Shown piece after piece: positions 49,223 to 58,622 of a DNA stretch of 64,000 nucleotides (the first letter of the stretch is position 1; every line of letters begins with the position of its first letter). Source of the stretch: Virgibacillus ihumii (GTDB lineage: Bacteria; Bacillota; Bacilli; Bacillales; Amphibacillaceae). A program made the translations under genes and the position numbers. Under the pieces are notes generated by a model. That model was not told the origin of the DNA, did no database searches, and saw only the letters and a list, made by a program, of their open reading frames with translations. The stretch covers positions 3,224,001 to 3,288,000 of the forward strand of contig NZ_CACVAN010000001.1 in the NCBI RefSeq assembly GCF_902726655.1, read 5' to 3'.

Positions 49223-50200
49223 ATGGATGAATTCTCCTTTATCAACTCAATAAAGCAGCATACGTATAAACAGCCGTCAATCGTTAAGGGAATCGGGGAT
49301 GATGCGGCAGTTTTTCGTCAGCCATATAAAGATGTCATAACAGCCGTCGATACGTTCGTAGAGGATGTTCATTTTGCACGGTCCACGATGGCACCGTTTC
49401 ACATCGGGTTTCGTTCGGTTGCAGCGAATGTGAGTGATCTGGCGGCTATGGGAGCAACACCTGCGTTTTATCTGGTTTCGATGATCATTCCCACGACATG
49501 GTCTTCCGATGAACTGGATGAGGTATATAAGGGCATGAAAGCGATGGCTGCCCGGCATCATATGGATTTGATTGGCGGGGATACTGTATCGGGCCCTGTT
49601 TTATCTGTTTCGGTTACGGTAATTGGCTATGCAAATACGAATCAGGCCAGATTTCGGAGTACTTCCGAAGAACAAGATATCGTCTTTGCTACTGGTTATC
49701 TTGGTGACTCCCGTGCCGGGCTTCATATGCTGACAAATCCCGGATTGTATGAAAATGAATCGTATTTTTATGACAGGCACCGTAAACCACTTCCGAGGGT
49801 CGACTTTTCTGTCGGGTTATCAAACCTGAAAAGAGTAGCTTTAAATGATATAAGCGATGGAATTGCCAATGAATCAGCTGAGATCGCGGAGGCTTCAAAG
49901 GTGGATATTGTCCTTTATGAGGAACAGATTCCTACCAGTTCGTCATTCGGGCAGTTTTCCAGGAAACAGCAGTATGAATGGAAACTGTTTGGCGGAGAGG
50001 ACTTTGAACTGGTTGGCACCGTATCGCAACGTGATTGGGAAAGGTTATCAGATATTGCCCGCAATACGGATACGCCATTGACTCAAGTTGGTTTTGTTGA
50101 ACAAAGCAAGGGACCTGATCAGCACAGCGTTTTTATCATTGACCGGAATAATCAGAGAAAACCTTTGGAGAAAAAGGGTTATACACATTTGGCAGATTAG
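49223..50200 (+). CDS. thiL: thiamine-monophosphate kinase
   Basis: 325 residues. It phosphorylates thiamine monophosphate to the active pyrophosphate cofactor. Typical motifs: VKGIGDDAAVFR (Mg-ATP), DTFVEDVHFARSTMAPFHIGFRSVAANVSDLAAMGATP, LIGGDTVSGP, NDISDGIANESAEIAEAS and LFGGEDFELVG. ATG 49223 is placed after GGTGAT; upstream in-frame ATGs at 49202 and 49220 are less well supported. It heads the block thiL-tsaE-tsaB-rimI-tsaD, conserved with B. subtilis. Confidence 0.93.
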   Translation: MDEFSFINSIKQHTYKQPSIVKGIGDDAAVFRQPYKDVITAVDTFVEDVHFARSTMAPFHIGFRSVAANVSDLAAMGATPAFYLVSMIIPTTWSSDELDEVYKGMKAMAARHHMDLIGGDTVSGPVLSVSVTVIGYANTNQARFRSTSEEQDIVFATGYLGDSRAGLHMLTNPGLYENESYFYDRHRKPLPRVDFSVGLSNLKRVALNDISDGIANESAEIAEASKVDIVLYEEQIPTSSSFGQFSRKQQYEWKLFGGEDFELVGTVSQRDWERLSDIARNTDTPLTQVGFVEQSKGPDQHSVFIIDRNNQRKPLEKKGYTHLAD

Positions 50201-50216
50201 GAAATAATTTTCCATC

Positions 50217-50305
50217 TGCATAGTTCAATTATGGTTGTCACCTAAAGGCTTATACTGACGCTCATAAGAGCTTCTAAGAAAGCATAAAACGCTTTCGTAA
50301 GCTTT
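50217..50305. repeat. rearranged relative of the dispersed element, copy C
   Basis: 50217-50251 resembles the centre of copy A (TGCATA...GTCACCTAAAGGCTT), and 50271-50305 resembles its start (CTAAGAAAGC..AAAACGCTTTCGTAAG, a hairpin). The two parts are in swapped order, as if a tandem pair had been trimmed. The similarity is moderate. Confidence 0.6.
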
Positions 50306-50351
50306 TCTTTAGTAAAAAATAACAACTAAGTATTTAAAAGCAGGTGAGAAG

Positions 50352-50807
50352 ATGAGTTTGCATCAATTTGATACACATTCGGCTGCTGAAACCAAGCGGG
50401 CAGGAGAGCGTCTGGCATTACTGCTTAAGCCGGGTGATGTGATTACCTTGGAAGGCGACCTTGGTGCGGGGAAGACCGCATTTGCGCAGGGGATTGCCAC
50501 AGGACTCGGCGTAAAGCGGAATGTCAACAGCCCTACATATACGATTATAAAGGAGTATGAAGGGGAACTTCCTTTCTATCATATGGATGTATATCGCTTG
50601 GAAGATTCCGATGAAAATATCGGTTTTGAGGAATATTTTCATGGCGAGGGAATTTCCGTGGTGGAATGGGCTCGTTTCATTGATGAATTTTTACCAGCAA
50701 AACGGTTGGATATTAAACTGACGCATCTTGATGATCATACAAGACGTCTGGAATTTTTCCCGAAAGGTTTACATTATGAAAGCATTACTGCCGAAATAAC
50801 GAGTTAA
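50352..50807 (+). CDS. tsaE: tRNA t6A synthesis ATPase TsaE
   Basis: 151 residues. P-loop GDLGAGKT (about 35-42) after VITLEGD; then NSPTYTIIKEYEG, FYHMDVYRLED and GISVVEWARF are characteristic. It works with TsaB and TsaD in adding threonylcarbamoyl to A37 of ANN-decoding tRNAs. AGGTGAG precedes the ATG. Eighteen bases before tsaB. Confidence 0.94.
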   Translation: MSLHQFDTHSAAETKRAGERLALLLKPGDVITLEGDLGAGKTAFAQGIATGLGVKRNVNSPTYTIIKEYEGELPFYHMDVYRLEDSDENIGFEEYFHGEGISVVEWARFIDEFLPAKRLDIKLTHLDDHTRRLEFFPKGLHYESITAEITS

Positions 50808-50825
50808 ACGTAAGGAGTCAAACGA

Positions 50826-51527
50826 ATGAATGTACTAGCCATAGACACATCAAATCAAATATTAGGCATTGCGTTACTTAAGGATGGCGAGTTGCTGGGT
50901 GAAGCTGTAACGAATATAAAAAAAAATCACTCGGTGCGTCTGATGCCTGCAATTGATCAACTGATGCGGGACGTGAATATGACACCAGATCAGCTGGACC
51001 GAATTGTTGCAGCCAAAGGTCCGGGTTCGTATACGGGTGTGCGGATTGGGCTGACAACAGCTAAATCAATGGCCTGGGCATTGAACATTCCGGTGGTTGG
51101 TGTATCAAGTCTGGAAGCACTTGCCTATCAAGGGCGTTTTTTCAATTCATATATCTGTCCATTCTTTGATGCCCGTCGCGGATTGGTCTACACCGGGCTA
51201 TACCAATGGCAAACCAACAAAATTGTCCAGGTTATAGAAGAGCAAAATATATTGATGGAGGAATGGCTGCGGACCCTTCCACAAGAAAACATCATGTTCC
51301 TGAGTCAGGATATAAGCCTGCACCGGAAGACAATTGAACAATACCTTGGCGGACACGCAATCATCCCGGATGGCTCGGCACATTTACCGAACCCGGCACA
51401 TTTAGCGTTTGCCGGTATGAATAAACAGCCTGACGAAACCCATACATTGGTGCCAAATTACATCAGACTGGCTGAAGCGGAAGCCAATTGGCTGAAGTCA
51501 CAGAAAGGAAAGCAGCAAAATGGGTGA
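50826..51527 (+). CDS. tsaB: tRNA t6A synthesis protein TsaB
   Basis: 233 residues, an ASKHA-fold paralogue of TsaD that lacks the metal site. Seen: NVLAIDTSNQILGIALLKDG, VAAKGPGSYTGVRIGLTTAKSMAW and FDARRGLVYTGLYQW. GGAGTCAAACGA lies before the ATG. It overlaps rimI by 8 bp. Confidence 0.94.
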   Translation: MNVLAIDTSNQILGIALLKDGELLGEAVTNIKKNHSVRLMPAIDQLMRDVNMTPDQLDRIVAAKGPGSYTGVRIGLTTAKSMAWALNIPVVGVSSLEALAYQGRFFNSYICPFFDARRGLVYTGLYQWQTNKIVQVIEEQNILMEEWLRTLPQENIMFLSQDISLHRKTIEQYLGGHAIIPDGSAHLPNPAHLAFAGMNKQPDETHTLVPNYIRLAEAEANWLKSQKGKQQNG

Positions 51528-51969
51528 GCTGATTATTCGTGAGATGAAGCTATCAGATACACAGGAGGTTATGCAGGTGGAGACGGCTTCTTATGCAGCC
51601 CCGTGGCCGAAGGATATTTTTTTGCAGGAAGTTGCCAATAACCATTATGCGCACTATTATGTTGTCGAAGCAGACGGGAAAATTGTCGGTTATGCCGGGA
51701 TGTGGCTGGTAATTGATGATGCCCAGATTACCAATATTGCGATTGCTCCGGCATATCGCGGGCAAAAATTTGGGCAACAATTATTTTATTATACAATGGA
51801 ACAGGCTGTTTTAATGGGGGCAAAACGGCTGTCATTGGAAGTGCGTGAATCGAATGTTGCCGCCCAGCGGATGTACCGGAAATTCGGACTTGTCCCCGGC
51901 GGCATCCGAAAAAATTATTATACCGATAATCAGGAAGACGCTATTGTAATGTGGGTGAATTTATCATGA
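51520..51969 (+). CDS. rimI: ribosomal-protein-alanine N-acetyltransferase RimI
   Basis: 149 residues with a GNAT fold. The acetyl-CoA loop is [26 protein letters not shown], and [21 protein letters not shown] is typical of RimI. It acetylates N-terminal alanine of S18 or related proteins. It overlaps tsaB by 8 bp and tsaD by 4 bp, so it is part of the same transcript. Confidence 0.9.
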   Translation: MGELIIREMKLSDTQEVMQVETASYAAPWPKDIFLQEVANNHYAHYYVVEADGKIVGYAGMWLVIDDAQITNIAIAPAYRGQKFGQQLFYYTMEQAVLMGAKRLSLEVRESNVAAQRMYRKFGLVPGGIRKNYYTDNQEDAIVMWVNLS

Positions 51970-52976
51970 AGAAAGACACGTTAATACTTGCAATTGAAAC
52001 GAGCTGTGACGAAACAGCGGTTGCCATCGTCAAAAACGGCAGGGAGATTATTTCCAATGTGGTGGCATCACAAATTGACAGTCATAAACGATTTGGCGGT
52101 GTTGTCCCGGAAATTGCTTCCCGCCACCATGTGGAACAAATAACGATTGTACTGGAAGAGGCATTTGCGGAATCGCGATTGACATGGGATGACATTGATG
52201 CGATTGCAGTTACTGAGGGGCCCGGCCTGGTCGGGGCATTGTTGATTGGTGTGAATGCAGCGAAAGCACTTGCCTTTGCCAAACAAAAACCGTTAGTCGG
52301 CGTTCACCATATTGCCGGTCATATTTATGCCAACCGACTTGAACGGGAATTTGAGTTTCCACTGATGGCGCTGATCGTATCCGGCGGCCATACGGAGCTT
52401 GTCCTTATGAAGGAGCATGGACACTTTGAAGTAATTGGCGAGACACGTGATGACGCAGCAGGCGAGGCATATGATAAAGTAGCAAGGATGCTTGATTTAC
52501 CGTACCCGGGCGGACCGCATGTGGATAAACTGGCTGCAGGCGGAGAAGAAAATATTAATTTTCCACGTGCATGGCTTGAGGAAGGCAGCTTTGATTTCAG
52601 TTTCAGCGGGTTAAAATCGTCCGTTATTAACACAATTCACAATGCAAAGCAACGTGGTGAAAAATTGAAGAAGCAGGACATTGCTGCCAGCTTTCAGGCA
52701 AGCGTTACTGATGTACTAAGCACAAAAGCGGTTGAGGCTGCTAAAAAATATGATGTAAAACAGGTGATTGTGGCTGGGGGTGTGGCAGCCAATAATGGGC
52801 TTCGTACCGAACTTGACAGGAAATTTGCTGATACGGAAATTCCGCTTTTGATTCCGCCATTAAAGTTGTGTACAGATAATGCTGCAATGATTGGTGCAGC
52901 AGGTTTTATTGCGTATCAACATGGTAAAAGATCCGGCTGGGATTTAAATGCAAACCCGTCCCTTATTTTAAAATGA
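51966..52976 (+). CDS. tsaD: tRNA N6-adenosine threonylcarbamoyltransferase TsaD
   Basis: 336 residues. Catalytic subunit of t6A synthesis. Features: [22 protein letters not shown], the metal-binding HHIAGH (H115 and H119), [32 protein letters not shown] and [15 protein letters not shown] 51966 overlaps the rimI stop (ATGA); an in-frame GTG at 51951 lies within rimI. It is followed by a cluster of DnaA-box-like sites. Confidence 0.95.
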   Translation: MKKDTLILAIETSCDETAVAIVKNGREIISNVVASQIDSHKRFGGVVPEIASRHHVEQITIVLEEAFAESRLTWDDIDAIAVTEGPGLVGALLIGVNAAKALAFAKQKPLVGVHHIAGHIYANRLEREFEFPLMALIVSGGHTELVLMKEHGHFEVIGETRDDAAGEAYDKVARMLDLPYPGGPHVDKLAAGGEENINFPRAWLEEGSFDFSFSGLKSSVINTIHNAKQRGEKLKKQDIAASFQASVTDVLSTKAVEAAKKYDVKQVIVAGGVAANNGLRTELDRKFADTEIPLLIPPLKLCTDNAAMIGAAGFIAYQHGKRSGWDLNANPSLILK

Positions 52977-53482
52977 TATCCCCACTTATTATCCACAGGG
53001 CAGTGGATATTTTATGCGAAGCCAATCTGAAAATATATTTCGCGTGTGGACAAAAATTGTGAATAACTCGGTGGATAACTGTGGATATTGTGTATAACTT
53101 TTTGGGAGAAGGGTGAAAAAGCCTTTTGCTTGTGTATATGTCTGTGGATTATCTGAATAACTCTATTTTCTTGCTGCCAAAGAAAACGGGGAAGTGGAAT
53201 GCTAAAAGGTGTTAATCAAAATTGCCCTCAGTGCTGAATAGTTCTTGATCATCGTGTCTTGATATTACAAAGGGTTATTTGCCAAAATAACCCTTTCGAT
53301 CAGCTTTATTTTCACCTTAATGAACGCAGCCATGAAGTCTTCATCCCAAAGGAATGTGAAAGGTCTAGCCCAATGAATAGGATGGAAGATGAATTGGCTT
53401 TAGATCATGGGGATGAAAAGTTGTTTTCTTCGTGGAAGTGAGAAGCTCCTATTTCAAGCAAAGCTGAGTGGTGATTTGTTCA
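52977..53482. other. intergenic region after tsaD with DnaA boxes and a perfect hairpin
   Basis: 506 bp. The left third holds the DnaA-box cluster (52989-53151). At 53269-53296 a perfect 12-bp hairpin AAAGGGTTATTT/AAATAACCCTTT with a 4-nt loop lacks a T-run. A 60-codon frame at 53259-53441 starts inside that hairpin, has no ribosome site and no recognisable product, so it is not called. Confidence 0.6.
52989..53151. promoter_or_regulatory. DnaA-box cluster
   Basis: Sites fitting TTATNCACA: plus strand TTATCCACA at 52989; minus strand TTATTCACA (53058-53066) and TTATACACA (53089-53097) are perfect. One-mismatch minus-strand sites are at 53045 (TTGTCCACA), 53070 (TTATCCACC), 53080 (ATATCCACA) and 53143 (TAATCCACA). 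Two-mismatch sites are at 53002 and 53131. Four sites between 53058 and 53097 are spaced 9-12 bp apart. I recall that B. subtilis has a DnaA-binding cluster downstream of gcp (tsaD), so this position may be conserved. Confidence 0.8.
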
Positions 53483-54487
53483 CTAGTTTGTCAGTTCGTT
53501 CCGGTCACTAGCCCGGGGAGGTTCCTCCATCCATCCATGATCAATAAGCAGGTTAGCCCCATCTTCGGAAAATTTCAGGATTTCATGGATTAGCCGGTCA
53601 TAATGTACTGTTAGATCACGTCTGAGCGTAGTGGAAATACTTGTTCCGTAATAGCCAACCCCCAGACCAATTAAAGCAGTCACGATAAACAACATCATCT
53701 TGTCAGAAAACGGGGAAACCTTGGATTCGGTCACAAATGTATCAGAAGACATTGACACAGGCAAGTTATTTTCACGCAAAATGGATCCGAATATTTCATT
53801 GTGTTTTTCAGCAATTTCTTTTCCTCGTGTAAAAAATTGCCCCACCTTTTTAGTTTCTGCAATTTGACTGAATCCCACCAATGTAGCAATACCCAAAGCA
53901 TTACGCTGAAAATTACCAAACAGGTTTGCGATTTCCAATGACAGGAGCGGCCGTCTCTCACCGAACCATCCCGTCAGGAAGGATTGCTTTTTAACGTAAT
54001 CAATTTTCTCTGGATAAGGGATGTAAGGAGAGCGGATAAAGAGTCCTTTTGAAAATAAAGTCTGTTTTGCCATTGTGTTTAATTTCATAGCTTCTTTCAG
54101 ACATTCATCAAAATATGTATCAACATCAGCTCTAACCGCTAATGACTTAGCAACACTGTACGAATTAAGTGATATTTGGGACATCTGAAACATGAAATGG
54201 AGTAAATACTGGTCGGAAAAAAGTCTTGGTGCTTCTATATTTAAATCGTGGTTTTCTGAAAAACCGGCTGGAACCGGGTAACTTTCCCCGTCGAATATAG
54301 CCGTCATTTTCACGACATGTTCCTGGGATAATTTTAAAGCATAATCCAAAATCTCACTTGTATCAGGGTCTTCGCACGTTTTTAAAAAATATTTAAGAAT
54401 ACAGATGGATGCCGTGTCATTTTGATATGATGCCCAGATCTGTGATATCTCGGCAGATGTCAGTTTAACAACAGATTTGTTGGCCAT
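53483..54487 (-). CDS. DUF3231 family protein
   Basis: 334 residues. Two tandem ferritin-like helical repeats of the DUF3231 family, common in spore-forming Bacillaceae: first repeat LTSAEISQIWASYQNDTASICILKYFLKTCEDPDTSEIL, second SFLTGWFGERRPLLSLEIANLFGNFQRNALG. A hydrophobic stretch (MMLFIVTALIGLGVGYYG) lies near residue 285. Some members are linked to spore coats; the role here is unknown. ATG 54487 follows GGAGG. Not part of the B. subtilis order, so probably a lineage-specific insertion. Confidence 0.82.
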   Translation of the reverse strand: MANKSVVKLTSAEISQIWASYQNDTASICILKYFLKTCEDPDTSEILDYALKLSQEHVVKMTAIFDGESYPVPAGFSENHDLNIEAPRLFSDQYLLHFMFQMSQISLNSYSVAKSLAVRADVDTYFDECLKEAMKLNTMAKQTLFSKGLFIRSPYIPYPEKIDYVKKQSFLTGWFGERRPLLSLEIANLFGNFQRNALGIATLVGFSQIAETKKVGQFFTRGKEIAEKHNEIFGSILRENNLPVSMSSDTFVTESKVSPFSDKMMLFIVTALIGLGVGYYGTSISTTLRRDLTVHYDRLIHEILKFSEDGANLLIDHGWMEEPPRASDRNELTN

Positions 54488-54699
54488 GAATACGATTCCT
54501 CCAGAAAAATAGTTATGTATAGTGTCCACCCCGCAGAATAATTTATTCATTGAGTTTATCAGTCCCCGACAATAAAATCAGACACACACTGGAGGGTAAC
54601 GCCAACATATAAAAAACCAAGGCGGGAAAAAATTAACTTTCTGCCGTGGTTTGCTTTGTTCTAACGTCATAAAATATAAATTATGGTAGACCTTATAAG

Positions 54700-54747
54700 A
54701 AAAACTTCGGCACTCGCTAAAAGACAATGCGAATGCCGAAGTTTTTC
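54700..54747. terminator. dapA terminator (bidirectional)
   Basis: Stem AAAACTTCGGCA/TGCCGAAGTTTT with a loop of about 21 nt and T-runs on both strands, just beyond the dapA stop. Confidence 0.88.
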
Positions 54748-54762
54748 TAATGTCATGACGAA

Positions 54763-55647
54763 TTAACTCGCTTTATCTATATTGTATTGTAGAATCCGCC
54801 GCAGTTCATGTTTTTCAGCATCATTTAACGGAATCATCGGCAGCCGAACGTCCCCGACATGGATTCCTTTCATGTTTAATGCTTCTTTCACCGGCGAAGG
54901 ACTCGGCTGAGCAAATAAAGCCTTCATAACCGGAAGCAAAGTTCGGTGGATGGCAGCCGCCTCCTGAACATTTCCGTTGTTAAAGTTTTGAACCATTCGT
55001 TGTATTTCATTGCCGATAATATGCGACGAAACGGAAATAACGCCGGCACCGCCAATCGAAAGAACCGGCAAGGCGAATCCATCATCACCACTGTACAATG
55101 TAAAATCATTGGGGGTTTGACTGATAATTTCTGCCATGGCATCCAAGTTACCGCCAGCTTCTTTTATCGAAACGATATTGTCAATCGCTGATAGACGAAC
55201 AATCGTCTCAACAGACATATTGACAACACTTCGTCCCGGTATGTTATAAAGCATAACAGGTAAAGATGCGGCATCTGCTATTGCCTTAAAGTGCTGAAAC
55301 AGCCCTTCCTGCGATGGTTTATTATAGTACGGTGTTACAAGCATAATACCATCAACACCTATTTGTTCCACCTGCTTTGTTAAGTTTATGGAAGCTTTTG
55401 TATTATTGGATCCGGTTCCGGCAATAATCGGAATTCTTCCATCTGCAGCTTCCACAACACATCTGAATAAGTCCAGCTTTTCCTCTGTCGTTAATGTTGG
55501 ACTTTCTCCAGTAGTACCGGCTACAACTAATCCATCTGAACCGTTAGTAATTAAATAATTGACTAATGATCTTGCCGCGTTAAAATCAACCTCTCCATTT
55601 TGATCAAATGGGGTAACCATTGCTGTTAAAACTTGGCCAAAATTCAT
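54763..55647 (-). CDS. dapA: 4-hydroxy-tetrahydrodipicolinate synthase
   Basis: 294 residues. A Schiff-base aldolase that condenses pyruvate with aspartate semialdehyde, the first step to diaminopimelate, lysine and dipicolinate. Motifs: VTPFDQNGEVDF, VVAGTTGESPTLT, MLVTPYYNKPSQEGLFQHF, LYNIPGRSVVNM and the catalytic Lys in VSIKEAGGNL. ATG 55647 follows AGAAGGATGTGA. Monocistronic and preceded by a lysine riboswitch, unlike B. subtilis, where dapA lies in the asd-dapG operon. Confidence 0.95.
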   Translation of the reverse strand: MNFGQVLTAMVTPFDQNGEVDFNAARSLVNYLITNGSDGLVVAGTTGESPTLTTEEKLDLFRCVVEAADGRIPIIAGTGSNNTKASINLTKQVEQIGVDGIMLVTPYYNKPSQEGLFQHFKAIADAASLPVMLYNIPGRSVVNMSVETIVRLSAIDNIVSIKEAGGNLDAMAEIISQTPNDFTLYSGDDGFALPVLSIGGAGVISVSSHIIGNEIQRMVQNFNNGNVQEAAAIHRTLLPVMKALFAQPSPSPVKEALNMKGIHVGDVRLPMIPLNDAEKHELRRILQYNIDKAS

Positions 55648-55706
55648 CACTTCACATCCTTCTCATAATTTTTAAATGAAAGATGGTCAGGGCCTAAATG
55701 TAAACG

Positions 55707-55740
55707 CAAAAAAGCAACAACGAGGGCATCGCTGCTGCAG
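55707..55740 (-). terminator. riboswitch expression-platform terminator
   Basis: On the minus strand, GCAGCAGCGA/TCGTTGTTGC is followed by TTTTTTG, placed between the lysine aptamer and dapA. Confidence 0.8.
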
Positions 55741-55950
55741 TAGAAACAAATAGTATGAAAAAGTGTTTCCGCGCATGATAGCCCACCACATAGTCTCCTA
55801 CATGACAGTCCTGCATTTATTCAATACAGTCCCAGCTTCAAGAATATGAGTTACTTTCAGCTTCGGCAAATTCCCCTTTCCACAATCATCCCCGGACCTC
55901 ATCATCCTCTTATTGTGTACTGATGGTCTTTGCATCCTCTATCCTCACTT
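55741..55950 (-). promoter_or_regulatory. lysine riboswitch (L box) controlling dapA
   Basis: On the minus strand the leader shows L-box landmarks in order: AGAGGATGCAAAGACC with CATCAGTA, GGAAAGGGGAATTTGCCGAAGC, GCTGGGACTG and GGACTGTCATGTAGGAGAC. A terminator follows at 55740-55707. High lysine would stabilise the aptamer and stop transcription before dapA. Limits are approximate. Confidence 0.85.
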
Positions 55951-55990
55951 CAATAATATTGAGGTAAGAAATTATTTTATTAAACTTACT

Positions 55991-56020
55991 ATAACAGATA
56001 ACCTGCCGCGTTACAAGACA
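55991..56020 (-). promoter_or_regulatory. promoter of the riboswitch-dapA transcript
   Basis: On the minus strand, TTGTAA, a 17-bp spacer and TATAGT lie about 45 bp upstream of the aptamer. Confidence 0.55.
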
Positions 56021-56071
56021 AAAAGCCCCCAGTCGGAAAAATGGTTCCTGACAAAGCTTTGTAAATACTGA

Positions 56072-57985
56072 TTATTCCTGCAAGGCAGTCCATTCTTCCA
56101 TTAACTGTTCAATTTCCTGCTTCAGTTCACCGGATTGTTTGGTCAGTTCCATTGCTTTTTCATGGTCCTGAAAATTTTCGGGTTCGGTCATTTTTTGTTC
56201 CACTTCTGCCAATTCGCCTTCCAGCTTTTCAATAGCATTTTCCAGGCTAGCGATCTGCCGTTTTCGTTTCCGCTCCTCACTGCGGATGGCTTTTTCCTCT
56301 TTAATGTTTGCCTTCCGATCATCCTGCTTATGAATAAGCATTTCTTCCTCGCGAAGTCGCGTTAGTTCCTGTTCTTCCTGCTTCTTCTCAACATAATAGT
56401 CATAATCGCCTAAATAAACCGTGGATCCATCCTGCTGCATTTCCACAACCTGATCGGTGATTTTATTGATGAAATAACGGTCATGGGAAACAAAGATAAT
56501 CGTCCCGGGGAAATCCATCAGCGCAGCTTCAAGTACTTCCTTACTATCAATGTCCAGGTGGTTGGTTGGTTCATCCAAGACGAGAAGATTTGCCTTTTGC
56601 ATCATTAACTTGGCCAGTGATAGCCGTGCTTTTTCACCACCGCTTAAGGCCGGGATATTTTTTAGGACGTCATCACCGCTGAATAAAAAGTTGCCCAGAA
56701 CAGTGCGGATATCTTTTTCATCAACCATCGGATGCTCGTCCCAAAGTTCATGCAGGATCGTTTTATTGGATGATAATGTCTGTTGTTCCTGGTCGTAATA
56801 GCCGATTTCCACATTGGTGCCGATTTGAATCGTGCCTGCTGAAGGTTCAAGTGTTCCCAGGATCGCTTTAAGCAGGGTTGTTTTTCCGACTCCGTTTGGA
56901 CCAACCAGGGCGATTCGTTCGCCTCGATTGACATGGAACGTAACATCGGAAAAAACCCGATCTTTGTCATAACGGAATCCCAAATGGTCAATTTTCAACA
57001 CATCATTCCCGCTGCGCCTACTGACTTGAAAGGAAAACGATGCGGATGATTCATCGCCTTTTGGCTTATCGAGTTTTTCCATTTTCTCCAGCTGTTTTCG
57101 CCTGCTTTGTGCACGCTTGGTTGTAGATGCCCGGACAATATTTTTCTGGATAAAATCTTCCATTTTTTTTATTTCAGTTTGCTGTTTCTCGTATTCTTTC
57201 ATCTCTTTTTCAAAGTCAGCTGCTTTTTGCTCCAGAAATTTGCTGTAGCTGCCAATATATTTTTTGGCTTTATGCCGGGAAATTTCATAAACAATCGATG
57301 CTGTCTTATCAAGGAAATACCGGTCGTGCGAAACGATTGCGACAGCACCGGGGTAACCCGCTAGATAGTTTTCTAACCATGTCAGTGTATCAATATCCAG
57401 GTGGTTTGTCGGTTCGTCCAGAATCAGCAAGTCAGGCTTTTTTAACAGCAGCTTCCCAAGCGCAAGCCTGGTTTTCTGTCCGCCGCTCAATTCTGTAATT
57501 GGTGTATTGTAATCATATTCGTGAAAATGAAGCCCGGTCAGTACGGCTTTAATATCTGCTTCGTAACGGTAACCGCCATCAGAATCAAACGTCTGCTGCA
57601 ATTTGTCATAATCCAGCAGCAGCTGTTCATATTGTTCATCCGTATAGGCGGCAACATTCTCCATCCTTTTTTCCATGTTCCGCAGTGCCTTCTCCTGCTC
57701 TTTCAGGTGATGAAACACTTCGGCCATTTCCTCCCAAATGGATTGACCTGATTCGAGACTGGTATGCTGGGATAAATAGCCTGTCGTAAGTCCTTTTGGT
57801 TTAAAAATTTCACCTTCATCATGTGAAAGTTCATCCGCCATAATTTTCAGCAAGGTCGACTTTCCGGAACCATTCCGGCCGACAATGGCAATCCGGTCCT
57901 TTTCTTTGATTTCGAGTTTTATATTGGATAGTATGGTCTCCGCTCCGAAAGATTTCGATATATCGTTTAACTGCATGATAATCAT
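56072..57985 (-). CDS. ABC-F family ATPase (YdiF type)
   Basis: 637 residues with two ATPase domains and no membrane segments. The first has [41 protein letters not shown]; the second has [42 protein letters not shown] linker rich in [20 protein letters not shown] and a C-terminal coiled coil complete the ABC-F plan. Members act on ribosomes as translation factors. ATG 57985 follows GAGGTGA; the same frame stays open to 58447 across moaC, but that extension is antisense and spurious. Located where B. subtilis has ydiF. Confidence 0.93.
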   Translation of the reverse strand: MIIMQLNDISKSFGAETILSNIKLEIKEKDRIAIVGRNGSGKSTLLKIMADELSHDEGEIFKPKGLTTGYLSQHTSLESGQSIWEEMAEVFHHLKEQEKALRNMEKRMENVAAYTDEQYEQLLLDYDKLQQTFDSDGGYRYEADIKAVLTGLHFHEYDYNTPITELSGGQKTRLALGKLLLKKPDLLILDEPTNHLDIDTLTWLENYLAGYPGAVAIVSHDRYFLDKTASIVYEISRHKAKKYIGSYSKFLEQKAADFEKEMKEYEKQQTEIKKMEDFIQKNIVRASTTKRAQSRRKQLEKMEKLDKPKGDESSASFSFQVSRRSGNDVLKIDHLGFRYDKDRVFSDVTFHVNRGERIALVGPNGVGKTTLLKAILGTLEPSAGTIQIGTNVEIGYYDQEQQTLSSNKTILHELWDEHPMVDEKDIRTVLGNFLFSGDDVLKNIPALSGGEKARLSLAKLMMQKANLLVLDEPTNHLDIDSKEVLEAALMDFPGTIIFVSHDRYFINKITDQVVEMQQDGSTVYLGDYDYYVEKKQEEQELTRLREEEMLIHKQDDRKANIKEEKAIRSEERKRKRQIASLENAIEKLEGELAEVEQKMTEPENFQDHEKAMELTKQSGELKQEIEQLMEEWTALQE

Positions 57986-58115
57986 TATGTCACCTCGTTC
58001 ATCACAAGTGTACCGTACATTGAATACGAGGGGCAATATAATCGGGTTTAAAAATATAACTCGTCTGCTGTTTCTGATAAGATGGTTTAAAAAGCTACTA
58101 TTATGGAGTGATCGT

Positions 58116-58601
58116 ATGGCAGAGTTTACACATTTCAATAAACAAGGCAGGGCTAAAATGGTCGATATCAGTGAAAAGGGTGAAACAGAACGGACCGCTG
58201 TTGCTGCCTCAAGCATCATTGTCACAAAGGAAATATATGAAAAAATTAATTCCAATGATATACAAAAAGGGGATGTGCTGGCTGTTGCACAGGTAGCAGG
58301 AATAATGGCTGCCAAAAATACTTCGGACTGGATTCCGATGTGCCATCCGCTCCAGTTAAAAGGCATTGACATTTCGTTTAACTGGAACGTGGAAGATAAC
58401 AGGTATGAGCTTAAAATTGAGGCTTTCGTTAAAACAAAAGGGAGCACCGGGGTGGAAATGGAGGCACTGACAGCTGCTTCGGCAACTGCTCTGACGATTT
58501 ATGATATGTGCAAGGCACTTGATAAAGGCATGGTCATCGGGCAAACCTATCTGCTTTCCAAACAGGGCGGAAAATCCGGAGATTACTATAAAGAGAACTA
58601 A
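58116..58601 (+). CDS. moaC: cyclic pyranopterin monophosphate synthase MoaC
   Basis: 161 residues. It catalyses the second step of molybdenum cofactor synthesis. Motifs: [62 protein letters not shown] and [27 protein letters not shown] 58116 follows TGGAGTGATC. Divergent from the ABC-F gene. No other moa gene is in the window. Confidence 0.95.
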   Translation: MAEFTHFNKQGRAKMVDISEKGETERTAVAASSIIVTKEIYEKINSNDIQKGDVLAVAQVAGIMAAKNTSDWIPMCHPLQLKGIDISFNWNVEDNRYELKIEAFVKTKGSTGVEMEALTAASATALTIYDMCKALDKGMVIGQTYLLSKQGGKSGDYYKEN

Positions 58602-58622
58602 GTATGTGATGGAGGAACCACT

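Noticed and set aside
53259..53441. 60-codon ORF between tsaD and the DUF3231 gene
   Set aside because: It starts next to a perfect hairpin, has no Shine-Dalgarno site and encodes nothing recognisable.
57986..58447. N-terminal extension of the ABC-F frame over the moaC promoter and 5' region
   Set aside because: A strong GAGGTGA-preceded ATG at 57985 gives the normal ABC-F start. The extension is antisense to conserved moaC.
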